Part shown: in pieces, positions 1 to 9,855 of the stretch
How the letters are laid out: every line of letters starts with the position of its first letter
How positions within the stretch are numbered: the first letter of the stretch is position 1
NCBI RefSeq assembly: GCF_029227915.1
Contig: NC_079882.1
Span: forward strand, 22,823,001 to 22,887,000
Reading direction: 5' to 3'
From: Hydractinia symbiolongicarpus
Lineage: Eukaryota; Cnidaria; Hydrozoa; Anthoathecata; Hydractiniidae
DNA: 64,000 nucleotides
Notes under the pieces: model-generated
The model's database searches: none
What the model saw: the letters and a program-made list of their open reading frames with translations, nothing else
What the model was told of the DNA's origin: nothing
Made by a program: the position numbers and the translations under genes

Positions 1-135
1 TACTACACCCTCCTGGCATACTATCAAGTCAACAGCATACAGGAACATGAAAAGTAGAGAGGCTACCACCGCTGGAAGGTCAAAACCAACATTAGGATAC
101 CAAAACAGTGTTGATCACGGCAGGAATAGGACTAA

Positions 136-1324
136 TCATCGCGTACATTTCTTGTCTATTACCACATGCTTGGCTGCATATTCGACAATGGTTGCTGCCA
201 CTCTGAGAAAGAACGAGAATACTGTACCAATAATCGCTGGTAATGCCTGCCTGCCTTACCTGCCAGGTATTTCAGGAATTTTCCCAATCTTTCCAGCTGC
301 TTCTCTACAAACCCTTTACCTGCTCCTCCTGCAGCACCTGTTGCGACACATCCTCCTGTAACAGCGAGTACAGTGGTGCTTATGAGTAGACCAACGGCCG
401 CTATAGTCAGACCCTGCTCCTTGAACAACACCTCGAGCTTTTGAAACAGGGACGTGTCATCCTCAGTGATCTTCATCAGCGTCTGTTTAATGACCTCCAG
501 TTGGCTAAATATTTGAGAGGAAAGTCTCCCCTTGGCCTCCTGCGCGGCCTTTTTCTGATCCTTCAAATTTTCGATCTCTTCCTTGACTTTCGTGATATCC
601 CCATCCCAAATTTCCTGTTGTTCCTCACTAGCCCCCGGCCTAGTCTTTTTTCCCTCAAGTCATTTTACCTTGTCCTCTGCCCTATTGATCTCTCTATTAT
701 ATGAGATCATCTTGCTTTTCAGTAGTTTTATGTTACCCTTGATAGTCAGTGCTGCTTCATTTAGCCCTCTTATTTCACGCTTGGTGATACCATTCCCACC
801 AAACGAAGTGTCTTGTATAAATCTCTCCGTGTCATCTACGAATTCGTCGATATCAACTAACGAATTTATCGAAATGTCGGCCTTGTTCTTCCTCACAATG
901 TCGGCAGCCTCCTGCCGGAGTACCTGGACCGCTTCCCTGCTTCTGTTGAAGTCAGCAAAGTCCAGGGCCTGCAGATGATTAATACCCAATGACCCTTTTA
1001 TAGCACCTGATTCGTAAGCACTATCTCTTTGAGGGTCCTATTCCCTATCACTATTTCCTTGAAAATGAGTTGATTACCTTCCATTCTAAACGCATCGTAA
1101 TGTTTTGCATTAGGCAGCTCCAGCTCCTCCCTAAGATTTTCGTAAAGGCTATCGACCTTTGATTTTAGTATATCCTGCCTATGTTTCGGAATATTAGTCC
1201 TCGCAACGCCCTGTTGCTTTCCTGGGGTTGGTACTGGCCTTGGTGTTGATGGGGCACCTTCATGCTCTGGACGACCCTCCTCATCCTCTTTAATATCGGG
1301 TTCATATACTGGATTATTTGGCAT
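136..1324 (-). pseudogene. Polinton coiled-coil/membrane protein of unknown role, broken
   Basis: This minus-strand gene reads from an ATG at 1324 through three open segments. The N-terminal part (1324-998) is acidic and Pro-rich, then has a globular stretch. A frameshift near 1005 leads to the segment 989-660 (helical, charged), an in-frame TGA follows at about 655, and the same frame continues through 566 into a coiled-coil region and a hydrophobic, Gly/Ala-rich stretch (residues like VGLLISTTVLAVTGG). A further frameshift near 240 leads to another hydrophobic segment that ends at 136. A protein with helical N-terminus and hydrophobic C-terminus at this place, divergent from the capsid gene, is familiar from Polintons, but I know no established function. 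It may continue left beyond the last stop. Confidence 0.6.
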
Positions 1325-1361
1325 ATCTTTTATTTAAAAAAATATGGTATAAATAAAAGTT
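1325..1361. promoter_or_regulatory. Divergent promoter gap between the membrane-protein and capsid genes
   Basis: Only 37 bases separate the two divergent start codons (1324 minus, 1362 plus). The gap is AT-rich and contains TATAAATAAAAG just before the plus-strand start, a TATA-like box for the capsid gene. Assignment is by position and sequence resemblance only. Confidence 0.4.
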
Positions 1362-2589
1362 ATGAGTAATGCATTTGGAGACAAACTCAACCCCTACGCA
1401 GAAAACAATACCCTTTTCGGTATCAAGGGTAGGCGGCAGCGTGTCCAGATTAGTAACATCCCCTCGACAATCAATCGGAATGAAGATCTATATTCCTAAC
1501 ATGCAACAGGAGGAGGTCTTTATTCCAGGGAGTATCAAGCTACTGTTTGATTTGGAGCTTACCGGTACCAATACAAAACGCACCATTGTCTCGAATATCA
1601 ACAAAAGCCTGGTGCGAGACCTACGTATCACTTTGAATGACAACGAGGTGCAAAATATCAATGATTTTTCCACGCTCGCAGTCTACCGGGAATTCTGGCT
1701 ACCCAAATTTGATCGTAACAATAACCTATAACCAATAACCACTGACCATGCTGGGACTGACGAAGAAAAGGTCATTGTTGCCGCATATGGTAACACCTTT
1801 ATTATACCCCTGGGCAAGATGTTTGAGTTGACTAAGGATCTTCCCTTCTATCCGGTGGGGTTATACGACATACTCCAATTTTTCCTGCACTTCGCGCCTC
1901 ATGGTGACATTATCAAGGATGGAGGTACGGCGGCCTCTGGATCTACGGCAGCCAAGGCAGCGGATGCCGCCTATAAAATCACCAATTTTAAGCTGGAGTT
2001 CGACAAGATCAATCATGAGGGTCTCGGGAGCGCCATGATGTCACGTTATAGTCGTCTCGCGTTGCCCTACGAAAGGATCCTAAAAAGCAAGGTGGTTACC
2101 ATGAAGAGACAGGATACAAGCTACAATCTTCAAATCGACACCCCGGCAAAGAGTTTAAAAGGTGTCTTGCTATTGTTCGTGGACCCTTCAAAAGTAAAGG
2201 CTTATTCCGGTGTCAACGAGGTGTTTTACAACCCCCAGATTCAGAAGATTTCCATCACCGTTGAGGTTGAAACTAACGAGCTCCACTCTCATCCCAGGCT
2301 TCCTAAATACCACCTCGAACAAGTCGTGAACCTCTTTGGTAGTCACGAATCAAATGTGACCATTGGCCAGTTTTTCAACAAGAGGTAGGCGTTGTTTGTA
2401 TACTTCAGAGCAAGCCCTGATCACAGTCTTCACGGTTCCGGGAGGGCTCTACAACGCCTGAGTGACGGAATTACCCTCCACATGACAAAGAAAGCCAACA
2501 GAAGTGGGGATATACGCTGCTATGTATACCTGCTCGAGCATGCCCAGCTGAACCTACTAGATGGCCGCTTTCACTCTGTAGAATACTAG
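1362..2589 (+). pseudogene. Polinton major capsid protein-like gene (double jelly-roll family), broken
   Basis: The gene starts at the ATG at 1362 (MSNAFGDKLNPYAENN...), which is in frame with a conserved-looking N-terminus. The frame shifts near 1488 into the segment containing IPGSIKLLFDLELTG. An in-frame TAA at about 1729 and an in-frame TAG at about 2386 interrupt the rest. The C-terminal part has LHGSGRALQ and ends in DGRFHSVEY. The order of these blocks, the roughly 400-residue length and the position upstream of the Cys-repeat and integrase genes match the capsid protein of Polinton/adintovirus elements, which forms the icosahedral shell. This is family recognition, not a structure calculation. 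With one frameshift and two stops it cannot make a full capsid protein. Confidence 0.72.
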
Positions 2590-3114
2590 TAGACAACACT
2601 TCGTTTTGTCGTAACGACAAAAGACGACTCAATATGGAGGGAAACAAGAGCTGCTCAAAAAGTAAAAAGTGTTAAACCTAGAAAATTTCAAGAGGTGGAG
2701 GGGGAACCTGACAAAAACGTGTATTAAATGCCTGGATGAAAATCAAGCGTCAAAAGATCGTACAAGGTGCCCGCATTAAAGACGTAGGTCTCAATGTAAG
2801 GACTGTGGAGGTAAATATATTTGCGAACATCAAAGGGAGAGGTACCGGTGTAAGGACTGTGGAGGTAGAGGTATTTGCCCTCACAAAAGGCGGATATCAA
2901 GGTTCAAGGACTGTGTGGGTGGAAGCATCTGTAGGGAACATGGTAGGAAGATTAAAAATAGCAGCGCCGCGATCGGTCGTCTTGCAAATTTTGTTAAAAA
3001 TTGTTTTAATATCTTCTACTACAAGTTCTTGGTTTAACAACAGAAATGTTTACAATTCGTTTACTGGACTTATAATGTTAGACAACTAATAAACCAGATT
3101 ATATTCATGCATCC

Positions 3115-5952
3115 TTGTTTATAATAGAAAGAGAAAAGTCTTTATTTTTAAAACCAGATATTAGCGTACAACTGTTGCTATTACTTAGTGGTGATGTGGA
3201 GAGATGTCCTGGTCCTACTTTTATGGATTTCACAAGAAAAAAAGGTATGAAAATAATACATCAAAAAATTAGAGGACTTTTACATAATTTTGCGGAACTT
3301 GTTACATTTTTTGAAAAACACGACCATCTTGATATCATTACGCTTTCTGAAACACACGTATCACCAGCACATGATAGCAAAAACGTATTTCAAATTCCTG
3401 GGTATCAGTTCGTATCAAAACCTCGTCTGAATGGAGCTGGTGGCGGAGTTGGGATTTATATTTCGCAAAATGTTACGTGGAAGAGAAGAAATGATCTTGA
3501 GCTCGAATCTTTGGAGGTGATTTGCATTGAAGTTATTCTAAAAATTGCCAAAAACTTTTTGATATGTACCACGTACCGACCCCGGATACATTCAACTATC
3601 TTTTACCGAACTTCAGCGAGATATTTGATAACTCTTTAACAAATGCAACACACAATTTTAAAGAAGTAATTGTCCTTGGAGATTTAAATATCAATTATAT
3701 GGACAAAAATTCGTGCAAAGAATTAAAGTCGTTATTTCTTTTAAAAAGCTTCCATCAGATTATCAATTCCCCGACGCGAATTACAAATGAAACTTCCACT
3801 TTAATAGACGTTATTTTAACTACAGATGTCAATGCTATCGCTTCGATCATAACGTCTCCCTTGAGTCTTAACGACCACGATGTAATTGGTTGTGTACGAA
3901 AAATCAACAGAAATAAAATAAAACCTAGGACAATAAAATGTCGAAATTATTCTCGTTATGATCACGAACGATTAAAACGAGATATATCACAATGTGCAAT
4001 GGAACCGTTATACAAAATGAATAACGTAAACAAAGCATGGGATTTTCTTCGTGAAATCCTTACGCAATGTTTTGATAAGCACGCACCAACAATCACAAAG
4101 AGAGTAAAAGGCTCCTTTTGTCCATGGCTAAACGTTGACATCAAAACAGCAATGAAGATATTGAGAAAGTTTCGTAAAACAAAAAATGTAAATGACTGGA
4201 ATGAATATAAGTGCCTTAGAAATAACAGTTTTAACACTTTTAACAGAAAACCGCCACAACCCGCGGAAAATTTGGCAAACGATTAAATCTATATTTCCTT
4301 GTCGAAAAGCCACGGCGAACGTTCCATTAGCAAGCGACTTGAATAAAGCGAATTCTTTTTGCAACTTCTTCTCCTCCGTCGCTAAAACTTTGAAAGAAAA
4401 AACCTTTCCATTACGTCAATTTCTTTGGAAAGCACCAAGTAAAATTCAGCAGAGAACTCAGTCTATATTTACCTTCTCTTATGTGTCCACGAATTCTGTT
4501 GAACGAGAACTCCGAAATTTGAAACGACACAAAGCAACGGGTATTCACAATTTACCTCCGAATTTGCTGAAAGATACAGCCAGTGTCATTGCTAAACCAC
4601 TTGCTTACATCATCAACTTGTCTTTAAGATCTGGACAAATACCAAACGATTGAAAAGTAGCACAAGTGTTACCTTTACACAAAGGAGGAAATTCTGAAGA
4701 TCAGAACAACTTTCGACCGATATCAATCCTCCCAGTATTATCCACAATATTAGAAAAATCGGTTCATCGTCAACTGTTAGAATACTTAGAACAAAACAAC
4801 TTACTCTCGAAAAATCAATTTGGCTATCGCAATAAACGATCTACAGAATTAGCAACAACACTTTTTACAGACTCTATAAGACGAGCAGGTGACGGTCTTG
4901 TTACTGGGGCTTTGTAGTTAGATCTGACTAAAGCGTTTGACACGTTATCACACGACAGACTTCTCGAGAAACTGAAATCGTATGGAGTTCGAGGTTTAGC
5001 ATTGAAGTGGTTTACTGATTATTCGTTCCAACGAGCTCAAATTGTCAAAATCGGACAAGAGCTATCTGATCCGTTTTCAATCGTATGTGGTGTACCACAT
5101 ACGATTAAAAACGGGTCCTGTGCTCTTTTTGATGTATTTCAGTGACTTCGAGAACTGTCTAACTAACACGAAGGTTTTTCAATTTGCATACGACACGGTT
5201 ATTTATGTTTCAGCAAAGAATGTTGATGATATCGAAAAGAAGCTCAGTGCAGATATGTTTGAAGTATATAATTATCTGGAAATAAACGACCTGATAATCA
5301 ATCTAAAGAAAGGCAAAACCGAATGTATTCTATTCGGTACTGCGAAACGAATTTCTATCATCCCCTCTGAACAGCGTGAGTTAAAGATTTACTTTAATGG
5401 GCACTTGTTATGTTATACTTCATGTTACACCTATTTGGGTACCATATTGGACCAAAATCTTGGACTTAGTAAAGACTTTGATCAAAAATATAAAAATCGT
5501 CATCTAAGCTTTACATGTTGAAAAAATTGATGGTTTTTTTAACACAAAATGCTGTGAAGTTACTTTACTCAAGCGTTATAGTTACGGTCTTTAGATTCAA
5601 TGGAATTGTTCATCTTAACTTAAATCAAACGCAGCAAACGAAATTAAAATCACTTGAACGAAGAGCGGATACTTTACTAAAAACAAGAACTGTGCCGATA
5701 AAAAATGAAATGGATAAACAAGCTGTGTTACTTGTAAAAGATACCTGTAGTAATTTTCATGATTACTTCTCACTACATCGTCACAGAATACACACTATAA
5801 ATCAAAATACATTGCTTAAGATACCTCAAGTCAAACTAGAATTTGCTAAAAATTCATTTTAGTTCATGGGATCTCAGATTTATAATAGCCTACCAATAGA
5901 TATAAGGATATCCACAAGCTTTAGGAAACAAGTAAAATTATTTTTTAAATAA
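3115..5952 (+). pseudogene. LINE endonuclease-reverse transcriptase polyprotein, broken
   Basis: The N-terminus carries a 2A-like motif (LLSGDVERCPGP, about 3181-3217). An AP-endonuclease domain follows: SETHVS, GGGVGIYIS, then after a frameshift near 3570 LGDLNINY and NDHDVIG. A linker with HHAP-like residues precedes the reverse transcriptase. The RT has RNLKRHKATGIHNLPP, LPLHKGG, NNFRPISILPVLS, FGYRNKRST, LDLTKAFDT and, in place of the catalytic YADD box, AYDT. The C-terminal region ends in a motif like YNSLPIDIR. Disabling changes include frameshifts near 3570, 4245 and 5510, stops at about 4651, 4915 and 5859, and an inverted-repeat scar at 5071-5114. The domain order is that of CR1/L2/Rex-type LINEs. 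Confidence 0.85.
5071..5114. repeat. 21-bp inverted repeat with 2-base loop inside the RT domain
   Basis: The arms 5071-5091 and 5094-5114 are reverse complements with a single mismatch. They cover the place where the conserved PQGS segment of the reverse transcriptase should be (seen are VP then HTIKNGS). The right arm seems to have replaced the original coding bases. Confidence 0.85.
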
Positions 5953-6209
5953 TTTCTTTTTTTTGACTTCTCTGTTGAAGTTTTATCCTTTTTATTGTAT
6001 AATTATTGCATATTTTTTTTTATTAACAAAGGACACATATTGATAGCAGAGATTATCTCTGAAATGTATATATCCTTTTAAAAGATTCATAATAAATAAA
6101 TAAAAATAAATAAATAAGATCCATTTGCAAAGACTGTGAAATTGGAAGTATTTGCGAACATCAAAGGATAAGATCTCGCTGCAAAGACTGCAAGCTTGCC
6201 AAACAATAA

Positions 6210-6590
6210 ATGGCAACTCTCGCGATCATGGCAGTAGGGGCGCTAATTAACGCCCTAGCATTCAGCGGGACAAATTCTCTGTTTAGTAAGTTTTCAGAGC
6301 ATGGTGAGGCGGAACATAAGAGGCATGACGAGGCAATGGAGAAACTCCAAAATGCTCAAGCCCAATGGGTAAAGGAAAGGCAGACCAAGATAGATTCCTT
6401 TAACAAAAAACAGGAAATGTAAATACAGGCCGGTAAGAGCCTGAGAGGACATGTACAAGTACTACATTGCAACGAATAATAAGGTGCCGAAATTGTCAGA
6501 TTATTATACACCATCTCCCAAGCAACAGAATGGTGAATTAACCTTTATCGTTGGATCCTTTTGGGGTTTGTTGCTTACAAGTATCTGTAA
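6210..6590 (+). pseudogene. Small Polinton protein, hydrophobic N-terminus and coiled coil, broken
   Basis: It begins at the ATG at 6210, three bases after the stop of the Cys-repeat gene. The N-terminus is hydrophobic (MATLAIMAVGALINALAFSG), followed by a charged helix (HKRHDEAMEKLQNAQAQW). The first frame stops at 6422; the C-terminal part resumes in another frame at about 6451 (KLSDYYTPSPKQQNGELTFIVG) and, after one more shift, ends with GFVAYKYL and a stop at 6588. A short helical protein with a hydrophobic start and a final membrane-like segment at this place is common in Polintons. Its function is unknown to me. Confidence 0.5.
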
Positions 6591-6616
6591 AACGTTTTTG
6601 ACATGTAACAAACAAC

Positions 6617-7089
6617 ATGTCAAAAGCACACATCGTTACCGAGGAAGAAGCGGAAAAATTAAGTAATATTTACTACATACCAGAACATCTCTGGATTGGA
6701 CGCAAGGCTATCGGATTGCTTGCGAAGCAGAATGGTCTATCCAAAAAGCTGGTCACTCACTGGCTGTCTCGTCAGCTGCTCTTGTTAGGTCATATTCGGG
6801 GTCCAAAACGTGTCGATTATCCCCATTTTACCAATACAACACCTAACTCCATGCACCAGTTTGACATTCCATACATGCCTCACGACAAGTTGCATAGAAA
6901 CACGTGCAAGTATATCCTCACAGGTATTGATGTGGCTTCAAGGTACAAGGTGGCAAGACCCCTACGCACCAAAAAAGCCAGCGAGATTGCGGACATGATC
7001 AAGGACATTTACAAGGCAGGACCTCTTTATTATCCTGAAATTTTCCAGAGGATTTTGAAGTACCTCCGGAACATGTTAAAGAGTGGTAA
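6617..7089 (+). pseudogene. Polinton retroviral-type integrase, core deleted
   Basis: The start is the ATG at 6617. The N-terminal region (EHLWIGRKAIGLLAKQNGLS) and the first part of the RNase-H-like core are intact: HQFDIPYMPHDKL with the first catalytic Asp, LTGIDVASRYK, and RTKKASEIADMIKDIY. After YPEIFQ, at about 7047, the sequence jumps to the family's C-terminal tail, read in another frame as EDFEVPPEHVKEW with a stop at 7087-7089. The second Asp, the Glu of the DDE triad and the C-terminal DNA-binding region are missing. An intact member would join the element ends to host DNA; this one cannot. Family assignment is confident from the N-terminal half. Confidence 0.85.
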
Positions 7090-7116
7090 TTTTATAACTC
7101 ACGAGGAGTCATAAAA

Positions 7117-7952
7117 TTACTCTTCTGGTGCTAGGACACCCAAATCATACAGGTCAACTCGAGTAAGGTTGATAAGCCTGAAATGGCACCCGCAGTTCTC
7201 CACATGCCCATCCTCTTCAAATCGATTAAACGCATGCATGCCATTGGGACTATCTATTACGACAATCTCCTCCGCGCTTGGATTGTTACCATTGAACCAC
7301 AACCTCTTCTTGTTAATGAACACGCGTGCAGTAATAGGGAAGATGATGGTACCCGTCGTCGTCCTGTGCAGTATGTTTGCGATGGATTATAATTACGTTG
7401 TCTTTCCTGGGATCTTGGGCACGTGGTACATACTGTTTCTGAAGCCTTGTATTTTCCTGGGACCGTGCCGCAAGTTGTCGATCCCTATCCTCAAGCTCGT
7501 CCCCCAGCACCGCAAGTTCTTTGTCCCTGTCGTCTAGATCATCTTCAAGGAGCGCCAGCGCCATATCCCTGTCCTCGAGGGCTTAACGATGCTCCATGAC
7601 TTCTTCTTGTAATTTTTCCACCCCCCTCCCAGCCAACCATTTTGTCAAAGCTACAGCCTTGGACTTTCTTGATTTGACAACAATGTCCAAGGCGCCTGGT
7701 AATGTAATAAAGACGTCATGCGGATTTTTCCCCTTAAAAGGTGTGGGGGTGCCACCCCCAACCTTCTGTTCTATAATTTCTTGTCTTGTTGTAGTTTCTT
7801 CAGCCAAACATTGAAAATTGCGCACTATGTCAGCAATCCCTAAGAACCGTCCCAGATCGGCATGTTTGAACAGAGGCTGATTTTGTTTATCGAACGGAGT
7901 TTCAATTTGATCCTGCGGGTACTGTGTTGAAAAGCGAAAGTTGTGAAGACAT
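7117..7952 (-). pseudogene. Bro/MSV199-like protein with coiled coil, broken
   Basis: From an ATG at 7952 the gene reads MSSQLSLFNTVPAGS, then shifts frame near 7900. It continues through FKHADLGRFLGIADIVRNF and PHDVFITLPGALDIVVKSRK, which resemble the MSV199/Bro-N DNA-binding domain of large DNA viruses. An in-frame TAA lies at about 7583, followed by a strong coiled coil (LEDDLDDRDKELAVLGDELE). A frameshift near 7318 leads to a C-terminal domain (LWFNGNNPSAEEIVVIDSP) ending at 7117. Its stop is only 27 bases from the integrase tail on the other strand. The domain match is by eye and the role in the element is unknown. Confidence 0.55.
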
Positions 7953-7990
7953 TTTTGTGATATTTTCAGATAGAACCAGATCTGGTATGG

Positions 7991-8434
7991 TCACTCGAGG
8001 ATTTTTAAACTCATAGGATGCTCCAACCTCACATATAAACAGGCATGCTTGGATTTTTTCAACTCAGTCTTGATATCCGCCCAGTCAGTTATCAAATTAG
8101 TTTCTTCGTCGATCATCTTCATATCCGATCTTTCGTTTGGGTACCACATAAACAACTGCTTCTTTTGCCGCCTCAAGTTCTTAGGTAAAGCAGTATACGA
8201 TTGGGTTATTAGCCTTAGGCTATGCTTCCTTTGTCCACCTGAAATAGCCAATTCAAGCAGGGACTGTTGCCGCTTATTGAGACTCTCGTCGGCTATACAG
8301 TCGTCAACGACAAACAAACTCTCTTCAGCTGCCAACAACGAGGACAATTTTTGAATCCATTCAAACAGTTGATCCTTAGGATCGATCGGACCTGTAGAAA
8401 TACAGATGTGGGGGTCTCTAACAACGTCTAACAT
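7991..8434 (-). pseudogene. Polinton DNA-packaging ATPase (FtsK/HerA type), N-terminus missing
   Basis: The open segment keeps the second half of the ATPase: a Walker B-like strand (ESLFVVDDCIADESL), the sensor region (RLITQSYTALPKNLRRQ) and a C-terminal block (KSKHACLYVRLEHP). Family members pump DNA into capsids. The Walker A P-loop (GxxGxGKT) should lie about 100 residues upstream, but the preceding DNA belongs to another small gene (8829-8458) and I see no P-loop there. So the N-terminal half has been deleted or moved. The reading frame runs upstream of the listed Met (NRAANIK) up to near 8458, which suggests a deletion join rather than a true start. Confidence 0.7.
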
Positions 8435-8457
8435 TTTTATATTAGCCGCCCTGTTTT

Positions 8458-8829
8458 TTATGTATTTTCGGGATAGTTGACAGGCAATTGGTACAAATCC
8501 ATGAACCGCCGTGATTGTTCACCAAAGACCCCTGATAGACGGCACAGTACGTGGTCTTTCAAGTGTTATATTCGATGGGCAGGTAATCAAAAGATAGCTT
8601 ACCCTGTAGGTACCGTAATATTTTGCGATATATTTCGATGAGGCGCGCCTTTTCCTGAGATATGGGGCAAGGCTTAGGATTAAAGAAAGGGTGCCTTGAT
8701 GGGTATTTTTAAAATCTCGGCGTACCAAGGCACAATATCGTATGTGAGTAGAGTGTAAAGAAGCATGTAGTTTTTGTGTTGCTGGGTCTTTTTAATTTCT
8801 AAATCAATTCTGATGGGGTGTACTTCCAT
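8458..8829 (-). pseudogene. Conserved-looking Polinton protein of unknown function, broken
   Basis: The start is the ATG at 8829, directly after the stop of the preceding gene. It reads MEVHPIRIDLEIKKTQQHKN and DIVPWYAEILKIPIKAPF, then needs a frameshift near 8693 (PKPCPISQEKARLIEIYRKI) and another near 8560 (FGEQSRRFMDLYQLPVNYP) to reach its stop at 8458. No domain is recognised. It is soluble and about 120 residues long. It abuts the truncated packaging ATPase, so the deletion that removed the ATPase P-loop may also have removed this protein's C-terminus. Confidence 0.4.
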
Positions 8830-9203
8830 TTATTTTTTCAGGACGATGCCCACCTATTCCGTAATATGTCGATTGACTCTTGACATGTTCTTACTCGCCC
8901 AAATCGGTTGAGTGTTGGTAAAGTGTAGTCTACTAGCAACCTTGGCAAGCAACGGAGCATCGGCATATTCTCGACATTTAATCGGCCCCCTGTGATCGAT
9001 ATGCGACCCTTTACCATAATTTTCTTAGGTCATCCCATCGACAAACTGGGCTTCAATATGGGCACGCAGCGCAACCATGTCGCACACAAGATACTCCTGA
9101 GAGCTGAGCTCCTTGTTTCCCCTTATGGCCACGTAGGTTCGACATCATATGATATAAGTGAGATGTCCAGGGGTGTCGCAAATTTTATATTGGTATCTTT
9201 CAT
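8830..9203 (-). pseudogene. Unrecognised Polinton protein, broken
   Basis: Reading from ATG 9203, one sees KFATPLDISLISYDVEPT, then after a frameshift near 9137 YVAIRGNKELSSQEYLVCDM and AHIEAQFVDGMT, an in-frame TAA, and GKGSHIDHRGPIKCREYADA followed by HFTNTQPIWASKNM and an in-frame TAG close to the end. The stop at 8830-8832 touches the next ATG. About 120 codons can be followed. I do not recognise the family; the place in the minus-strand block suggests a virion or assembly protein, which is inference. Confidence 0.4.
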
Positions 9204-9477
9204 GGTGGCAAATCTGACTTCCCTTGTAATCTTTGCAAAAAGCCGTAACCCTTTCATGTTCACAAATCTGAAAGATTGCTCCCGTCATATAGCCGGCTAA
9301 TTTCAGACCATCTTCCAAATCCATGTTAGCCCCTGGCCCAGAAACCCCCAGGGCCTTTTTTGCACCCAGGGCTATAAGAATAGTATACGATACTAGCCTA
9401 ACGGACTCCCAGAGGGAATCAATGACCTGTGTTTCGTAGGGGGTTATATTGCTTGCACGAGGTGTTGCTTTACTCAT
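9145..9477 (-). pseudogene. Small Polinton membrane protein
   Basis: The ORF starts at 9477, overlapping the end of the upstream gene by a few bases. It contains a hydrophobic helix (VRLVSYTILIALGAKKAL) and a second hydrophobic piece (LAGYMTGAIF). The last 40 or so codons overlap the next gene (9203) in another frame and look out of frame, so the true C-terminus is probably lost by a shift near 9265. Function unknown; small double-helix membrane proteins are usual in these elements. Confidence 0.45.
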
Positions 9478-9811
9478 TTATTGAGTGCATTTTAAAAATG
9501 TGAAATTGAGCTTTGCCTTGCTGTCCCTGTTGGGTTTCAGAGGTGGACCTGTAGTGTTCATTTTTGCCTCCAAATTTACAATAGACGCAAACCCCTACTG
9601 CCAAAATAGTAAGTGCACCTACCCCATAGACATATACGTGATCTATCGACTTGTACAGGCCTGATGCAGGTTCTTGATCACCTGGTGAAGAACTTTTGCT
9701 CACGTTCTTTTGTAAGCTTTCTTTGTTCCTACGATTCTATTCTGCAAGTCTCTTGTCAGCAGCAACACGACCCTCTTTCTTCTTTGTTATGATTTGGTTA
9801 GAACCTTCCAT
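9470..9811 (-). pseudogene. Small single-span Polinton membrane protein, in-frame stop
   Basis: The start is the ATG at 9811 (MEGSNQIITKKKEGRVAADK). After 24 codons an in-frame TAG interrupts the frame; the same frame continues with a basic stretch, then KSIDHVYVYGVGALTILAVG, a single hydrophobic helix, and a short tail ending at 9470. The basic, helical N-terminus followed by one membrane span recurs in Polintons. The function is not known to me. Confidence 0.5.
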
Positions 9812-9855
9812 TTTCTTATAGCTCCGAAGGCTATAAGATAAATTTCACCTGATCC

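Larger units (their letters stand above)
2953..6115 (+). mobile_element. CR1/L2-like non-LTR retrotransposon inserted in the Polinton
   Basis: A 3.16-kb LINE in plus orientation has a short 5' UTR, an endonuclease-reverse transcriptase reading frame and an A-rich tail of TAAA/TAAAA units at 6089-6115. It interrupts the Cys-repeat gene. The pentamer AAGAT lies immediately before it (2948-2952) and immediately after it (6116-6120) and is a likely target-site duplication, although short. The element is AT-rich like the host and unlike the Polinton around it, which supports a later insertion. Several stops and frameshifts make it inactive. Confidence 0.85.
2634..6207 (+). pseudogene. Cys-rich repeat (CKDC...ICEH) protein gene split by a LINE
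   Basis: Downstream of the capsid gene a reading frame shows repeated units of the form CKDCGG..ICEH.R.R, each pairing two Cys-x-x-Cys or Cys/His motifs as in zinc-binding ribbons. Units are visible from about 2727 to 2950, and the last two reappear at 6121-6207 (SICKDCE, GSICEH, CKDCKLAKQ stop). The 3.2 kb between is an inserted LINE. The 5' part also has frameshifts around 2675 and 2725 and an in-frame TAA near 2778, and the third unit has extra residues (FKDCVGGSICREHG). Such repeat proteins occur in Polintons and large DNA viruses; their role is not known to me, and nucleic-acid binding is only a guess. Confidence 0.6.

Noticed and set aside
1488-1673. Minus-strand ORF inside the capsid gene
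   Set aside because: It is a shadow of the plus-strand capsid frame.
3962-4364. Minus-strand ORFs within the LINE
   Set aside because: They are antisense shadows of the endonuclease-RT frame.
8992-9300. Plus-strand ORF of 102 codons
   Set aside because: It runs antisense to the minus-strand Polinton genes at 9203 and 9477, which have better motif and spacing support.
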